Counted from the stretch's first letter, positions 53,322 to 63,136 are shown. The stretch: 64,000 nucleotides of DNA from Erwinia sp. SLM-02 (GCF_037450285.1 NZ_JAQISN010000001.1:806001-870000), one strand, 5' to 3'. The notes: a model not told the origin generated them from the letters alone. Numbers and translations are program-made.

Positions 53322-54254
53322 ATGGCCGCGTTGAGAGTGGGTATTGTCGGCCTCGGGGGGATTGCCCAGAAGGCCTGGCTGCCGGTTGTCACCCGCACGG
53401 ACGGCTGGGTGATTTCGGGAGCCTGGTCGCCCAACCAGCAGAAGGCGCGGCCGGTCTGCGACGCGTATCGTATTCCGCTCCTCGCTTCCCTCAACGATCT
53501 GGCTGCGGTCAGCGATGCGGTGTTTGTGCATAGCAGCACGGCGAGCCATTTTGCCATTGTTGATATGCTGCTGCGCGCCGGGGTGGATGTCTGCGTGGAT
53601 AAGCCGCTGGCTGCCACCTACGATGAAGCGGAACAGCTGGTGGCGCTTGCCGAGGCAACAGGCCGTAAACTGATGGTGGCGTTCAACCGCCGCTTCGCGC
53701 CGCGCTATCTGCAACTGCGCGCGGTGCTCTCCCAGCCCGCCTCGCTGCGCATGGATAAACACCGCAGCGACAGCGTCGGGCCGCAGGATGCGCTGTTCAC
53801 CCTGCTGGATGATTACCTGCACGTGGTGGATACGGCGCTCTGGCTGAGCGGTGGGGAAGGCGTACTGCAGAGTGGGGTGCTGCAAACCAACCCGCAGGGG
53901 CAGCTGCTGTTTGCCGAGCACCATTTCCGCACAGGGGATACTCAGGTTACCACCAGTATGCACCGACGTGCCGGCAGCCAGATGGAAACGGTGCTGGCGG
54001 TGGACGACGGGGCGGTATTCCGCATCGGCGATATGCGCGACTGGCAGCAGGAGAGCGGAGGGCGCATTATTACCGATCCAATCCCGGGCTGGCAGAGCAC
54101 GCTGGAGCAGCGGGGTTTCGCCGGCGCCGCGCATCATTTTATCCGCAGCATTGAAAATCAGACAATGCCGGAGATTAGCGGTGAACAGGCCTTATTGGCG
54201 CAGCGCCTGGTGGAAAAACTCTGGCGCGACGCGGATTGCAGCCGGTTGCCTTAA
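53322..54254 (+). CDS. mviM: Putative NAD(P)-dependent oxidoreductase MviM
   Basis: 310 aa, GFO/IDH/MocA family. N-terminal Rossmann fold (LRVGIVGLGGIAQKAWLP), the conserved DKPLA in VDVCVDKPLAATYDEAE, and FNRRFAPRY. Starts right after yceH (GGAGG inside the yceH end). Substrate unknown; co-located with murJ in enterobacteria. Confidence 0.92.
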   Translation: MAALRVGIVGLGGIAQKAWLPVVTRTDGWVISGAWSPNQQKARPVCDAYRIPLLASLNDLAAVSDAVFVHSSTASHFAIVDMLLRAGVDVCVDKPLAATYDEAEQLVALAEATGRKLMVAFNRRFAPRYLQLRAVLSQPASLRMDKHRSDSVGPQDALFTLLDDYLHVVDTALWLSGGEGVLQSGVLQTNPQGQLLFAEHHFRTGDTQVTTSMHRRAGSQMETVLAVDDGAVFRIGDMRDWQQESGGRIITDPIPGWQSTLEQRGFAGAAHHFIRSIENQTMPEISGEQALLAQRLVEKLWRDADCSRLP

Positions 54255-54391
54255 GCCGGCACGCCTCCGTGAAGAGGCGGTTGGTTTATAGGGTGTAACA
54301 ATCGTGAGTGGTTATTTCCTTTCATATCCGTAGACTATCCGCACCTTATTCCGGCCGCTACGGCGGTCGGGAAACCCAAATCAGGAAACAC

Positions 54392-55930
54392 ATGAACCTG
54401 TTGAAATCATTAGCAGCGGTCAGTTCTATGACCCTGTTTTCTCGCGTGCTGGGCTTTGCCCGCGACGCGATTGTGGCCAGAATATTCGGCGCGGGAATGG
54501 CCACCGATGCCTTTTTTGTGGCCTTCAAACTGCCAAACCTGCTGCGCAGGATCTTCGCGGAGGGCGCGTTCTCGCAGGCTTTTGTGCCGATCCTCGCTGA
54601 ATATAAAAGCAAACAGGGAGAAGAGGCCACGCGGATTTTCGTGGCCTATGTCTCGGGGCTGTTGACCCTGGCGCTGGCGATTATCACCGTTCTGGGGATG
54701 TTTGCCGCCCCCTGGGTTATCCTGGTGACGGCTCCGGGATTTGCCGATACGGCCGATAAATTCGCGCTGACCTCCTCGCTGCTGCGGGTGACATTCCCTT
54801 ATATCCTGCTGATTTCACTGGCCTCGCTGGCAGGCGCAATCCTGAATACGTGGAACCGCTTCTCGGTGCCCGCTTTCGCCCCGACCCTGCTTAACGTGAG
54901 CATGATTGGCTTTGCGCTGTTTGCGGCACCGCACTTCCATCCACCGGTGATGGCGCTGGCCTGGGCCGTGGTCGCGGGGGGCGTGCTACAGCTGGGCTAC
55001 CAGCTGCCGCATCTGAAGAAAATCGGCATGCTGGTCCTGCCGCGTCTGAATCTGAAAGATGCCGGCGTCTGGCGGGTGATGCGCCAGATGGGGCCGGCTA
55101 TTCTGGGCGTGTCCGTCAGCCAGATCTCGCTGATTATCAATACCATTTTCGCCTCTTTTCTCGCCTCGGGTTCCGTTTCCTGGATGTACTACGCCGACCG
55201 CCTGATGGAGTTTCCCTCCGGCGTGCTTGGCGTGGCGCTGGGCACCATTCTGCTGCCGTCGCTGGCGAAGAGCTTTGCCAGCGGTAACCAGGATGAATAC
55301 TCCCGCCTGATGGACTGGGGACTGCGCCTGTGCTTCCTGCTGGCACTGCCGAGTGCGGTAGCGCTGGGGATCCTGGCCAAGCCGCTGACCGTGGCGCTGT
55401 TCCAGTACGGTAAGTTTACCGCGTTTGATGCGGCGATGACCCAGCGTGCGCTGATCGCCTATTCCGTCGGGCTGATGGGGCTGATTGTGGTGAAGGTGCT
55501 GGCGCCCGGCTTTTACTCGCGACAGGACATTAAAACCCCGGTCAAAATCGCCATGGTGACGCTGGTGATGACCCAGGTGATGAACCTGGCGTTTATCGGC
55601 CCGCTGAAGCACGCCGGACTGTCGCTGTCGATTGGCCTGGCGGCCTGCCTTAATGCGGCACTGCTTTACTGGCAGCTGCGCAAGCAGGATATCTTCCAGC
55701 CGCAGCCGGGCTGGCGCAGCTTCCTGGTTCGTCTGTTATTAGCCGTACTGGCAATGGCCGCCGCGCTGCTTGGCGTGCTGTACGTGATGCCCGACTGGGC
55801 CAGCGGCAATATGCTGTGGCGTCTGATACGCCTGGCGGCGGTTTGCGCCGTGGGCGGTGGGGTTTACTTTGCCGTGCTGATGCTCCTCGGCTTCCGGCTG
55901 CGTGACTTTGCCCGCCGGACGGTGGTTTAA
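54392..55930 (+). CDS. murJ: Lipid II flippase MurJ (MviN)
   Basis: 512 aa from ATG 54392 (CAGGAAA upstream; the frame extends upstream without a site). Fourteen membrane helices of the MOP superfamily; MTLFSRVLGFARDAIVARIFGAG and PNLLRRIFAEGAFSQAFVP carry the conserved Arg and Asp of the central cavity. It moves lipid II to the periplasmic face for peptidoglycan synthesis. In E. coli the flgN-flgL flagellar genes follow; here a terminator and then rne follow directly. Confidence 0.95.
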   Translation: MNLLKSLAAVSSMTLFSRVLGFARDAIVARIFGAGMATDAFFVAFKLPNLLRRIFAEGAFSQAFVPILAEYKSKQGEEATRIFVAYVSGLLTLALAIITVLGMFAAPWVILVTAPGFADTADKFALTSSLLRVTFPYILLISLASLAGAILNTWNRFSVPAFAPTLLNVSMIGFALFAAPHFHPPVMALAWAVVAGGVLQLGYQLPHLKKIGMLVLPRLNLKDAGVWRVMRQMGPAILGVSVSQISLIINTIFASFLASGSVSWMYYADRLMEFPSGVLGVALGTILLPSLAKSFASGNQDEYSRLMDWGLRLCFLLALPSAVALGILAKPLTVALFQYGKFTAFDAAMTQRALIAYSVGLMGLIVVKVLAPGFYSRQDIKTPVKIAMVTLVMTQVMNLAFIGPLKHAGLSLSIGLAACLNAALLYWQLRKQDIFQPQPGWRSFLVRLLLAVLAMAAALLGVLYVMPDWASGNMLWRLIRLAAVCAVGGGVYFAVLMLLGFRLRDFARRTVV

Positions 55931-55966
55931 CCCCGAACGGCGTCGATGCCGTATTCGCGCTTAACG

Positions 55967-55993
55967 AAAATCGCCTGCGGGCGATTTTTTTTT
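55967..55993 (+). terminator. murJ terminator
   Basis: AATCGCC - TGCG - GGCGATT with nine T. Confidence 0.88.
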
Positions 55994-56315
55994 GCCTGGA
56001 AACGTGGCGCAGGCCGTTCGGTTACGGCCTCATCGCTTACTGAAACGCCCCCGAGAATATTCTGCGGCTTTCGTTGTCATCCCCGTCAGGGGACAGCCTT
56101 GAATGCCAGCCTGGCATACTCTCTTCCCGTTGAAGCCCTCTTCGCCGGTGCCCCCAGCCGGTGCCAACACGACCCTGGCCTGGCGTCCGCAGGATAGCTG
56201 GCCGGTAACGCCAGTCAGGGAGCGCGCGGCCTTTGAGGCGTACCGCAGGCATAAAAAAGCCCCGGCGCGTTGGCCGGGGCTGGATTTCACTTCAGCGTAG
56301 AGAAGAGAATGACGC
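55994..56315. other. murJ-rne intergenic region
   Basis: No ORF with support and no trace of flagellar genes; includes the rne terminator at 56252-56281. Confidence 0.5.
56252..56282 (-). terminator. rne terminator
   Basis: On the minus strand AGCCCCGG ... CCGGGGCT is followed by TTTTTT. Located 34 bases after the rne stop. Confidence 0.85.
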
Positions 56316-59300
56316 TTAAGGACGGGTTGCCGGAGCGGTTGCCTGGTGAGAGGCCGAGTGACCGCCCGCAGCGCCTTTGCCTTCAAAGTTGAAGTCCGGG
56401 CGCACCCAGTCGCTTTGAGGAGCCGGTTCTGGCTGATACGCCGGAGCCGGAGCACTGGTCATTGGCGCACTGGCGTGATGCTTGAAGCTGCCGTGGGAAG
56501 CGGCATCACTCACCGGCTTATCGCGTGCCGGTACTGGCGCATGCGGTTCGCTAATGACCGGGGCGTCTTCACTCGTCGCGTCGCTCACATTCAGTACTTC
56601 AGCGACCTGCTGAGTGGTTTCCGCGCTGACGCTTGTCGGAGCCTGGGCTGCCAGTTCGCTCGCTGCTTCAGCGTTCTGCTGCTGCTCAACGATATCCGCA
56701 ACGGCATCAACCGGGGCGAATGCGCTCTGAGGCTCTTCTGCTGCCGGAACGGCTTCAGCGATAGTCTCAGCGGCAACGCTCTCTTTGGCTGGCGGGATGA
56801 CCGAAGGAACCTCTGCTGCCGGGGTTTCGATAGCGGCGGTTTCATCGGTGTTAACCACGGTAACCTGAGGCTGCTGCTCTTCCGGCAGCGGTTCAGAGAT
56901 ATGAACAGGCTCGGCTTCGACCTGCACGTCTTCTGAAGGCGTTGCGGGTGCAGCGGCTGCCGGTGCTTCGAACGCAGGTGTTTCGATGGCCGGGGCAGAT
57001 TCCACGGTTTCTTCTGTCGGAATCGCTACGGCCGGTGCGACGGTGGCGGTAACGGCGTCTTCCTGTGCAGGCGTTGCTTCAGCTTCAACCGGCGCTGCTG
57101 CCACCGACGGTGCCTCAGCCTCAACCGGCGCTGCTGCCACCGACGGTGCCTCAGCCTCAACCGGCGCTGCTGCAGCCGACGGTGCTTCAGCCTCAACCGG
57201 CGACGCGGTTACTGACTCAACCGCCGGAGTGAACGGCGCTGCCGGCGCTTCAGCGTTGGATGACGATGAAGCCACGGCTGCAGCAACGGCTACGCTTGCC
57301 GCTGCGGTGTTTTCAGCCGCTTCGTTATCAATATCAACGTCAGCGTGACCGTAGGCCGGAACAACGGACTGTTCCTGCTCAACGGCATCGCTGGCCTGGG
57401 CTACCGGGTAGGAGATCCACACTTTGCCTGATGCCATTTCCGGCGATACTACTGCGCTGGTCAGCGGCATTGGCGACTGCGTTGGGTAACGCTCATCGCG
57501 GTAACGGCGACGACGCTGACCGCTAACGCGCAGGTGGCGCGGCGAACGACGAGAGCGGCGCGGCATGTTGTTGCTGTCACGATCGTCATTGTCGAAGGCT
57601 TCGCCTGCCGTTTCTGGCGCGGCTGGCTGCGCTGCAGGAGCCGGGGCTGCTTCAGTTTCGTCCGGACGGAAGGTACGGGCTGCGGTCTGCTCAGCGGTTT
57701 CGATGCGCACTTTCTGGTTCAGCTGGCGCGGTTTACGGCGCGGCATCACCTGCACATTTTCTTCCTGGGCATCAGCATTTTCATCAACGGCAGTAACGAC
57801 CTGCTCGATGATTTTCTCTTCCTGCACCACAGGACGTTTTTCTTCCTGGCGACGGCGCTGACGATCTGCACGAGGTTCGCGGCGCGGCTGCTGCTCCGCA
57901 CGGTTCTCTTCGTTCAGATTCTGACGGTCTTCTGCCTGCTCAACCTGAGGAGCCGCGTTACGTTTGTTACGACGGTTGTCATCACGACCTTCACGCGCTT
58001 CGCTGTTACGGTCGCGAGAAGTATTGCGGTCGTTACGTTCGTTACGTTCGTTACGGTCATTGCGGTCGGTGTTGCGTTCAGAACGCTCGTTACGATCGCT
58101 GTAACGGTCATTGCTGCGCTCAGTACGATCGGTATTGCGGTCGTTCCGCTCGTTGCGATCGCCACGCTCATTGCGCTCGCTGCGGTCATTACGATCGTTA
58201 CGTTCAGTACGCTCACCGTTACGATCGCGGCGGTTGTTGTTCTGACGACGATTGTTACGACGGTCGCCGCGTGGCGCTGCGCTATCGGTCGCTTTCTTCT
58301 CTACGGCTGGCTGAGCTTGTTCAACGGGTTTTTCTTCACCGGCGAACAGCTTTTTCAGACCGCTGAAGAAGCGGCTAATCAGGCCCGGCTGAGCCGGTTC
58401 TGCTGCGGCCTGTTCAACCGGTTTTTTGCTTACCGGGGTCACAACGGCTTCGCTGCTGGTTTCCTGCGGAGCCGGAGGCGCATCAGGCATCACGAAGGCG
58501 GCAAGGGCAGGCTGCTCAGGACGCTTACGCTCGGCACGCTCTTCTTCCGACGGCAGTGCCATTTCGGTTTCATGCAGTTTAGGCAGGTGATAGCTCAGCG
58601 TCTGGGTTTCTTCACCGGTGCGCACACGCAGTACGGAGTAGTGCGGGGTTTCCATCTGATCGTTTGGCACGATGATGGCCCGAACGCCGCCCTGACGTTT
58701 CTCGATGGCACTGACGGCATCACGTTTTTCGTTCAGCAGGTAGGAAGCCACCTGCACCGGAACGATAGCGTGAACCTCTTTGGTGTTTTCCTTCAGCGCT
58801 TCTTCTTCAATCAGGCGCAGAATGGACAGCGACAGCGACTCGTTATCACGGATGGTGCCGGTACCGCTACAGCGCGGGCAGACGTGATGGCTGGACTCAC
58901 CCAGTGAAGGGCTAAGGCGCTGACGTGACATCTCCAGCAGGCCAAAGCGAGAAATGTGGCTGATCTGAATACGTGCACGATCCTGGCGTACCGCTTCGCG
59001 CAGACGGTTTTCAACCGCGCGCTGGTGGCGAACCGGGGTCATATCAATGAAGTCGATAACGATCAGTCCACCCAGGTCGCGCAGGCGCAGCTGGCGGGCA
59101 ATTTCATCGGCCGCTTCAAGGTTGGTATTGAACGCCGTTTCTTCGATATCGCCGCCGCGGGTTGCGCGCGCGGAGTTAATGTCGATAGCGGTCAGGGCTT
59201 CCGTGCTGTCGATAACGATCGAACCACCGGACGGCAGGCGAACTTCGCGCTGGAAGGCGGATTCAATCTGAGATTCAATCTGATAGTGGCTGAACAGCGG

Positions 59301-60089
59301 GATTTCACCGGTGTACAGTTTGATTTTGCTGCTGAAGTCAGGGCGGCCCAGCGCGGCAATGTGCTGGCGAGCCAGCTCAAGCACTTTCGGGTTATCGATA
59401 AGGATTTCACCGATATCCTGACGCAGGTAGTCGCGGAATGCGCGCACAATTACGTTGCTTTCCTGATGGATCAGGAACGGAGCAGGGCGGCTGTCGGCGG
59501 CTTTCTTAATGGCATCCCAGTGCTTCATGCGGAAGCTCAGATCCCACTGCAGGGCTTCTGCTGATTTACCGACGCCGGCGGTACGCACAATTAGTCCCAT
59601 ACCGTCCGGCAGTTCCAGCGCCGAGAGTGCCTCTTTCAGTTCGGTGCGGTCATCACCCTCAATGCGGCGAGAAATACCGCCAGCACGCGGGTTGTTCGGC
59701 ATCAGAACCAGATAGCTTCCCGCCAGGCTGATAAAGGTGGTTAAGGCAGCGCCCTTGTTGCCACGCTCTTCTTTATCAATCTGAACAATCACTTCCTGAC
59801 CTTCACGGAGAACGTCCTTGATATTAGGGCGACCGTGAGCGGAATAGTTAGCGGGGAAATATTCGCGAGAGATTTCTTTCAGAGGTAGGAAACCGTGTCT
59901 TTCAGCACCGTAATCAACGAAGGCGGCTTCAAGGCTGGGTTCAATGCGAGTGATCTTACCTTTGTAGATATTGGCTTTCTTCTGTTCGTGTCCTGGGCTT
60001 TCGATATCCAGATCGTACAGGCGTTGGCCGTCTACGAGAGCCACACGCAACTCTTCCTGCTGAGTTGCGTTTATCAACATTCTTTTCAT
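56316..60089 (-). CDS. rne: Ribonuclease E (enlarged C-terminal scaffold)
   Basis: 1257 aa against 1061 in E. coli. The catalytic half (1-~530) aligns without gaps to E. coli: S1 domain, Mg ligands in ALTAIDINSA (D303) and LIVIDFIDM (D346), Zn-link CPRCSGTG (C404/C407). The tail keeps the membrane-binding amphipathic helix (QPGLISRFFSGLKKLFAG), two Arg-rich RNA-binding regions, the enolase site (RYRDERYPTQSPMPLT), and the PNPase-binding end (DWVRPDFNFEGKGAAGGH). Extra length comes from an Asn/Asp/Arg/Glu-rich repeat tract (DNA ~57985-58260) and tandem 12-aa Ala/Glu/Pro repeats (57084-57200). It cleaves single-stranded AU-rich RNA and assembles the degradosome. Confidence 0.96.
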   Translation of the reverse strand: MKRMLINATQQEELRVALVDGQRLYDLDIESPGHEQKKANIYKGKITRIEPSLEAAFVDYGAERHGFLPLKEISREYFPANYSAHGRPNIKDVLREGQEVIVQIDKEERGNKGAALTTFISLAGSYLVLMPNNPRAGGISRRIEGDDRTELKEALSALELPDGMGLIVRTAGVGKSAEALQWDLSFRMKHWDAIKKAADSRPAPFLIHQESNVIVRAFRDYLRQDIGEILIDNPKVLELARQHIAALGRPDFSSKIKLYTGEIPLFSHYQIESQIESAFQREVRLPSGGSIVIDSTEALTAIDINSARATRGGDIEETAFNTNLEAADEIARQLRLRDLGGLIVIDFIDMTPVRHQRAVENRLREAVRQDRARIQISHISRFGLLEMSRQRLSPSLGESSHHVCPRCSGTGTIRDNESLSLSILRLIEEEALKENTKEVHAIVPVQVASYLLNEKRDAVSAIEKRQGGVRAIIVPNDQMETPHYSVLRVRTGEETQTLSYHLPKLHETEMALPSEEERAERKRPEQPALAAFVMPDAPPAPQETSSEAVVTPVSKKPVEQAAAEPAQPGLISRFFSGLKKLFAGEEKPVEQAQPAVEKKATDSAAPRGDRRNNRRQNNNRRDRNGERTERNDRNDRSERNERGDRNERNDRNTDRTERSNDRYSDRNERSERNTDRNDRNERNERNDRNTSRDRNSEAREGRDDNRRNKRNAAPQVEQAEDRQNLNEENRAEQQPRREPRADRQRRRQEEKRPVVQEEKIIEQVVTAVDENADAQEENVQVMPRRKPRQLNQKVRIETAEQTAARTFRPDETEAAPAPAAQPAAPETAGEAFDNDDRDSNNMPRRSRRSPRHLRVSGQRRRRYRDERYPTQSPMPLTSAVVSPEMASGKVWISYPVAQASDAVEQEQSVVPAYGHADVDIDNEAAENTAAASVAVAAAVASSSSNAEAPAAPFTPAVESVTASPVEAEAPSAAAAPVEAEAPSVAAAPVEAEAPSVAAAPVEAEATPAQEDAVTATVAPAVAIPTEETVESAPAIETPAFEAPAAAAPATPSEDVQVEAEPVHISEPLPEEQQPQVTVVNTDETAAIETPAAEVPSVIPPAKESVAAETIAEAVPAAEEPQSAFAPVDAVADIVEQQQNAEAASELAAQAPTSVSAETTQQVAEVLNVSDATSEDAPVISEPHAPVPARDKPVSDAASHGSFKHHASAPMTSAPAPAYQPEPAPQSDWVRPDFNFEGKGAAGGHSASHQATAPATRP
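57084..57203 (-). repeat. 36-bp tandem repeat inside rne
   Basis: About 3.3 copies of a 36-base unit (starts near 57084, 57120, 57156, 57192), in frame, encoding PVEAEAPSVAAA-type units. Copies differ at one or two bases, so expansion is fairly recent. Confidence 0.85.
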
Positions 60090-60679
60090 CGTAACTTACT
60101 CATTATTCTTACATTAGGGACTAAGCTGCGGGCAAAGTAACGCTGGACGTATTGAACCGATGGCCCCGTGTCTCATCGCTTAGTCGTCAACCTCTCGGGT
60201 GTCGGCAGCTCAAGGGGCGCAAAATCACGGTAGCCTGTTTTACATATGGAAAAACAGCGCTTTGTAAGGGGGGAACCGCCAGTAGATTACCAGGTGAACC
60301 AATCCCGTTTTTTCGTCCAGGCTGCAACCCGCAGCCCGCTAAATGCCTGATTGCACAATACGTCTTACGCCATTGCTGCGTGTATGGGCTATCCGGCAAA
60401 ATTTTTGTAATACACCCCAAATCTATTGGGTTAACGCTTTTCCTTGCATTCCCAAGATGTCGCGTCAAAAACGGAATCATTATTCCATTGCTAAGCTTGA
60501 GAGCGCAAGATGACTTTATCCGCGATGAGAAGTTTATCCCGTCTTTTAAAACGAATTGCAGTGCTTTTCAGCAAACTGTATAAAATCCGGCCATAACTTC
60601 CTTGCGGCGGTCATCCATGTCAGTTAAGCACATAAAAAGATGTGGCGCTATCACTGCCGGGTATTTAGAATCGCCAACC
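60090..60679. other. Divergent rne / rluC control region
   Basis: 590 bases. By analogy with E. coli this contains the long rne 5' untranslated leader (about 360 nt there), whose hairpins RNase E itself senses for autoregulation. I see GC-rich stems near 60150-60300 on the minus strand but cannot fold them reliably. ORFs here have no support. Confidence 0.5.
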
Positions 60680-61636
60680 ATGAAAACCATGACTCCAGCC
60701 GTACAAATAATTGCCATTTCTGCTGATGAAGCAGGACAGCGCATCGATAACTTTTTACGCACTCAGTTAAAAGGCGTGCCGAAAAGTATGATTTATCGCA
60801 TTTTGCGTAAGGGCGAAGTGCGGGTGAATAAAAAGCGCGTCAAGCCTGAATACAAACTCGAAGACGGTGACCAGGTTCGTGTTCCGCCGGTGCGCGTGGC
60901 CGAACGAGAAGAAGAGAGCGTTTCACCTAAGCTGGCAAAAGTGGCGGCGTTAAGTGATGCGATAATTTATGAAGATGAGCATATCCTGGTGCTCAATAAA
61001 CCTTCCGGTACGGCCGTACACGGCGGCAGCGGCCTGAGCTTTGGCGTGATTGAAGGGCTGAGGGCGCTGCGCCCGGAAGCGCGTTTTCTTGAACTGGTGC
61101 ATCGCCTGGACCGCGATACTTCCGGCATTTTACTGGTGGCGAAAAAGCGCTCCGCGCTGCGTTCCCTGCACGAGCAGCTGCGTGAAAAGGGTATGCAGAA
61201 AGATTATCTGGCGCTGGTTCGCGGCCAGTGGCCGTCACACGTTAAATCGGTACGTGCGCCGTTGCTGAAAAATATTCTGCAAAGCGGCGAACGGATAGTG
61301 AAGGTCAGCAGCGAAGGCAAACCGTCGGAAACGCTGTTTAAGATCGAGGAGCGCTATACGTTCGCCACGCTGGTGAAAGCCAGCCCGGTCACCGGGCGCA
61401 CCCATCAGATCCGAGTGCATACCCTGCATGCCGGGCACCCGATTGCCTTTGACGATCGCTACGGCGAAGCGGATTTTGACATGCAGCTGAAATCCACCGG
61501 CCTGAATCGCCTTTTCCTGCACGCGGCGGCCCTCAGGTTCACTCATCCCGGGACCGGTGAAGTGATGCGCGTGGAAGCCCCACTGGATGATGGCCTTAAG
61601 CGCTGTCTTGCGGTGCTTCGCAAGCAAAGCAGCTAA
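60680..61636 (+). CDS. rluC: 23S rRNA pseudouridine(955/2504/2580) synthase RluC
   Basis: 318 aa from ATG 60680 (matches the E. coli start; earlier in-frame ATGs are in leader sequence). N-terminal S4 domain (GQRIDNFLRTQLKGVPKSMIY), catalytic Asp in HRLDRDTSGILLV, and RTHQIRVH. Isomerises three uridines of 23S rRNA. Divergent from rne, convergent with yceF. Confidence 0.95.
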   Translation: MKTMTPAVQIIAISADEAGQRIDNFLRTQLKGVPKSMIYRILRKGEVRVNKKRVKPEYKLEDGDQVRVPPVRVAEREEESVSPKLAKVAALSDAIIYEDEHILVLNKPSGTAVHGGSGLSFGVIEGLRALRPEARFLELVHRLDRDTSGILLVAKKRSALRSLHEQLREKGMQKDYLALVRGQWPSHVKSVRAPLLKNILQSGERIVKVSSEGKPSETLFKIEERYTFATLVKASPVTGRTHQIRVHTLHAGHPIAFDDRYGEADFDMQLKSTGLNRLFLHAAALRFTHPGTGEVMRVEAPLDDGLKRCLAVLRKQSS

Positions 61637-61648
61637 TCATCGTAATAA

Positions 61649-61675
61649 TGAATGCGGCAGCCTCTGCCGCATTCC
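61649..61675. terminator. Bidirectional hairpin rluC / yceF
   Basis: AATGCGGCAG - CCT - CTGCCGCATT, perfect 10-bp stem between the convergent genes. Confidence 0.8.
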
Positions 61676-61680
61676 GCTGT

Positions 61681-62262
61681 TCAGGCTAGCGGGTCCATTC
61701 CGGCTTTCCTTAACATCTCACACAGCGCAATTAACGGTAGCCCGATCAGCGTATTCGGGTCGCGGCCGGACAGACGTTCGAACAGCGTAATCCCCAGACC
61801 TTCACTTTTAAAGCTCCCCGCGCAGTTCAGCGGCAGTTCCCGGCTGACGTAGTGGGCGATTTCGGTCTCGCTCAGCTGACGAAAGTCCACGGTAAAAGGT
61901 TCGCACAGCGTTTGCAGGCTCTGATGACGGCTGTCATACAGCGCCAGCCCGGTATAAAACACCACGCTCTGTCCACTGGCGGCGCGAAGCTGGGCGCGGG
62001 CGTTCTCCTCGGTGTGGGGCTTACCGCAAACCACGCCCTCCACGACGCAGACCTGATCGGAGCCGATAATCAGATGCTCGGGGTAGCGCCCGGCCAGCGC
62101 CTGAGCTTTCGCCGCCGCCAGGCGCACAACCAGCTGCTCCGCCGTTTCATTTTCCTGCCGTGTTTCATCCACCTCCGGCGCATCGGTAATAAAGGGTAAC
62201 TGTAATTTGGTTAACAGTGCGCTGCGGTAAGTCGACGTTGAGGCTAAAACCAGCTGAGACAT
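61681..62262 (-). CDS. yceF: Maf-type nucleotide pyrophosphatase YceF
   Basis: 193 aa from ATG 62262 (an upstream in-frame ATG at 62301 would overlap the yceD control region). Maf/HAM1-like fold: LASTSTYRSALLTKLQLPF, IIGSDQVCV, and GKPHTEENARAQLRAASG. In E. coli it hydrolyses m7GTP. Divergent from yceD. Confidence 0.93.
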   Translation of the reverse strand: MSQLVLASTSTYRSALLTKLQLPFITDAPEVDETRQENETAEQLVVRLAAAKAQALAGRYPEHLIIGSDQVCVVEGVVCGKPHTEENARAQLRAASGQSVVFYTGLALYDSRHQSLQTLCEPFTVDFRQLSETEIAHYVSRELPLNCAGSFKSEGLGITLFERLSGRDPNTLIGLPLIALCEMLRKAGMDPLA

Positions 62263-62366
62263 ATTTTTTTCCAGAATAGATAGCGAATCGATGAAAGGCA
62301 TTTTAAACTGTGCGCCGCACTGGATGCGAATAATGGCTGAAAGATGTCGTTACACGGCCTTTTTCT

Positions 62367-62395
62367 TTGACTCTATGTCGTTACAAAGTTAATAT
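62367..62395 (+). promoter_or_regulatory. Promoter of yceD-rpmF-plsX
   Basis: TTGACT (62367-62372), 17-base spacer, TAATAT (62390-62395). The expected start point (about 62401-62403) is only a few bases before the yceD ATG at 62405. Confidence 0.85.
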
Positions 62396-62404
62396 GCGCG
62401 CCCT

Positions 62405-62926
62405 ATGCAAAAGGTAAAATTACCCCTGACTCTCGATGTGGTGCGAACCGCTCAGAAACGCCTGGACTACCAGGGTGTTTACACCCCTGAACAGGTTGAG
62501 CGAATTGCCGACTCGGTGGTTAGTGTGGACAGTGATGTAGAATGTGTGATGTCGTTTGCGATCGACAATCAGCGTCTGGCGGTACTGAAAGGTACAGCTG
62601 AAGTTTCCGTGACGCTATGTTGTCAACGCTGCAACAAGCCGTTCCCGCAGCATGTCCACGTATCGTACTGTTTCAGCCCGGTCGTTACTGACGAGCAGGC
62701 CGAAGCACTACCGGAAGCGTACGAGCCAATCGACACCAACGAGTTTGGTGAAACCGATTTGCTGGCAATGGTTGAAGATGAAATCATCCTCGCCCTGCCT
62801 GTCGTTCCGGTGCATGATTCTGAACACTGTGAAGTGTCCGAGGCGGACATGGTCTTTGGTCAGTTGCCTGCAGAGGCAGAAAAACCAAATCCATTTGCCG
62901 TATTAGCCAGTTTAAAGCGTAAGTAA
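62405..62926 (+). CDS. yceD: 23S rRNA accumulation / DUF177 protein YceD
   Basis: 173 aa, nearly identical in layout to E. coli YceD: MQKVKLPLTLDVVRTAQKRL start, Cys pair in TLCCQRCNKPF, acidic C-terminal half ending NPFAVLASLKRK. DUF177 proteins are linked to 23S rRNA accumulation. First gene of the conserved yceD-rpmF-plsX-fab operon. No Shine-Dalgarno is visible and the 5' leader appears nearly absent. Confidence 0.93.
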   Translation: MQKVKLPLTLDVVRTAQKRLDYQGVYTPEQVERIADSVVSVDSDVECVMSFAIDNQRLAVLKGTAEVSVTLCCQRCNKPFPQHVHVSYCFSPVVTDEQAEALPEAYEPIDTNEFGETDLLAMVEDEIILALPVVPVHDSEHCEVSEADMVFGQLPAEAEKPNPFAVLASLKRK

Positions 62927-62940
62927 TAGGAGTAAGGTCC

Positions 62941-63111
62941 ATGGCCGTACAACAGAATAAACCAACCCGTTCCAAACGTGGCATGCGTCGTTCACACGAT
63001 GCGCTGACCACTGCAGCACTTTCCGTAGATAAAGTTTCTGGTGAAACTCATCTGCGTCACCACATCACTGCGGATGGTTACTACCGCGGTCGCAAGGTCA
63101 TCGTTAAGTAA
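62941..63111 (+). CDS. rpmF: 50S ribosomal protein L32
   Basis: 56 aa (MAVQQNKPTRSKRGMRRSHD ... GYYRGRKVIVK), the normal L32 length. Start follows TAGGAG. Lies 14 bases after yceD and is co-transcribed with it and plsX. Confidence 0.97.
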   Translation: MAVQQNKPTRSKRGMRRSHDALTTAALSVDKVSGETHLRHHITADGYYRGRKVIVK

Positions 63112-63136
63112 TTCCGCGGAATAGCGCGGTAATACT

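Noticed and set aside
57534..58907. 457-codon plus-strand ORF opposite rne
   Set aside because: It lies antisense to the repetitive R/N/D/E tract of RNase E, has low-complexity hydrophobic sequence and no ribosome site; it is a shadow of rne codon use.
60152..60583. 143-codon ORF in the rne leader
   Set aside because: No ribosome site; the region matches the expected long untranslated leader of rne and the rluC promoter region.
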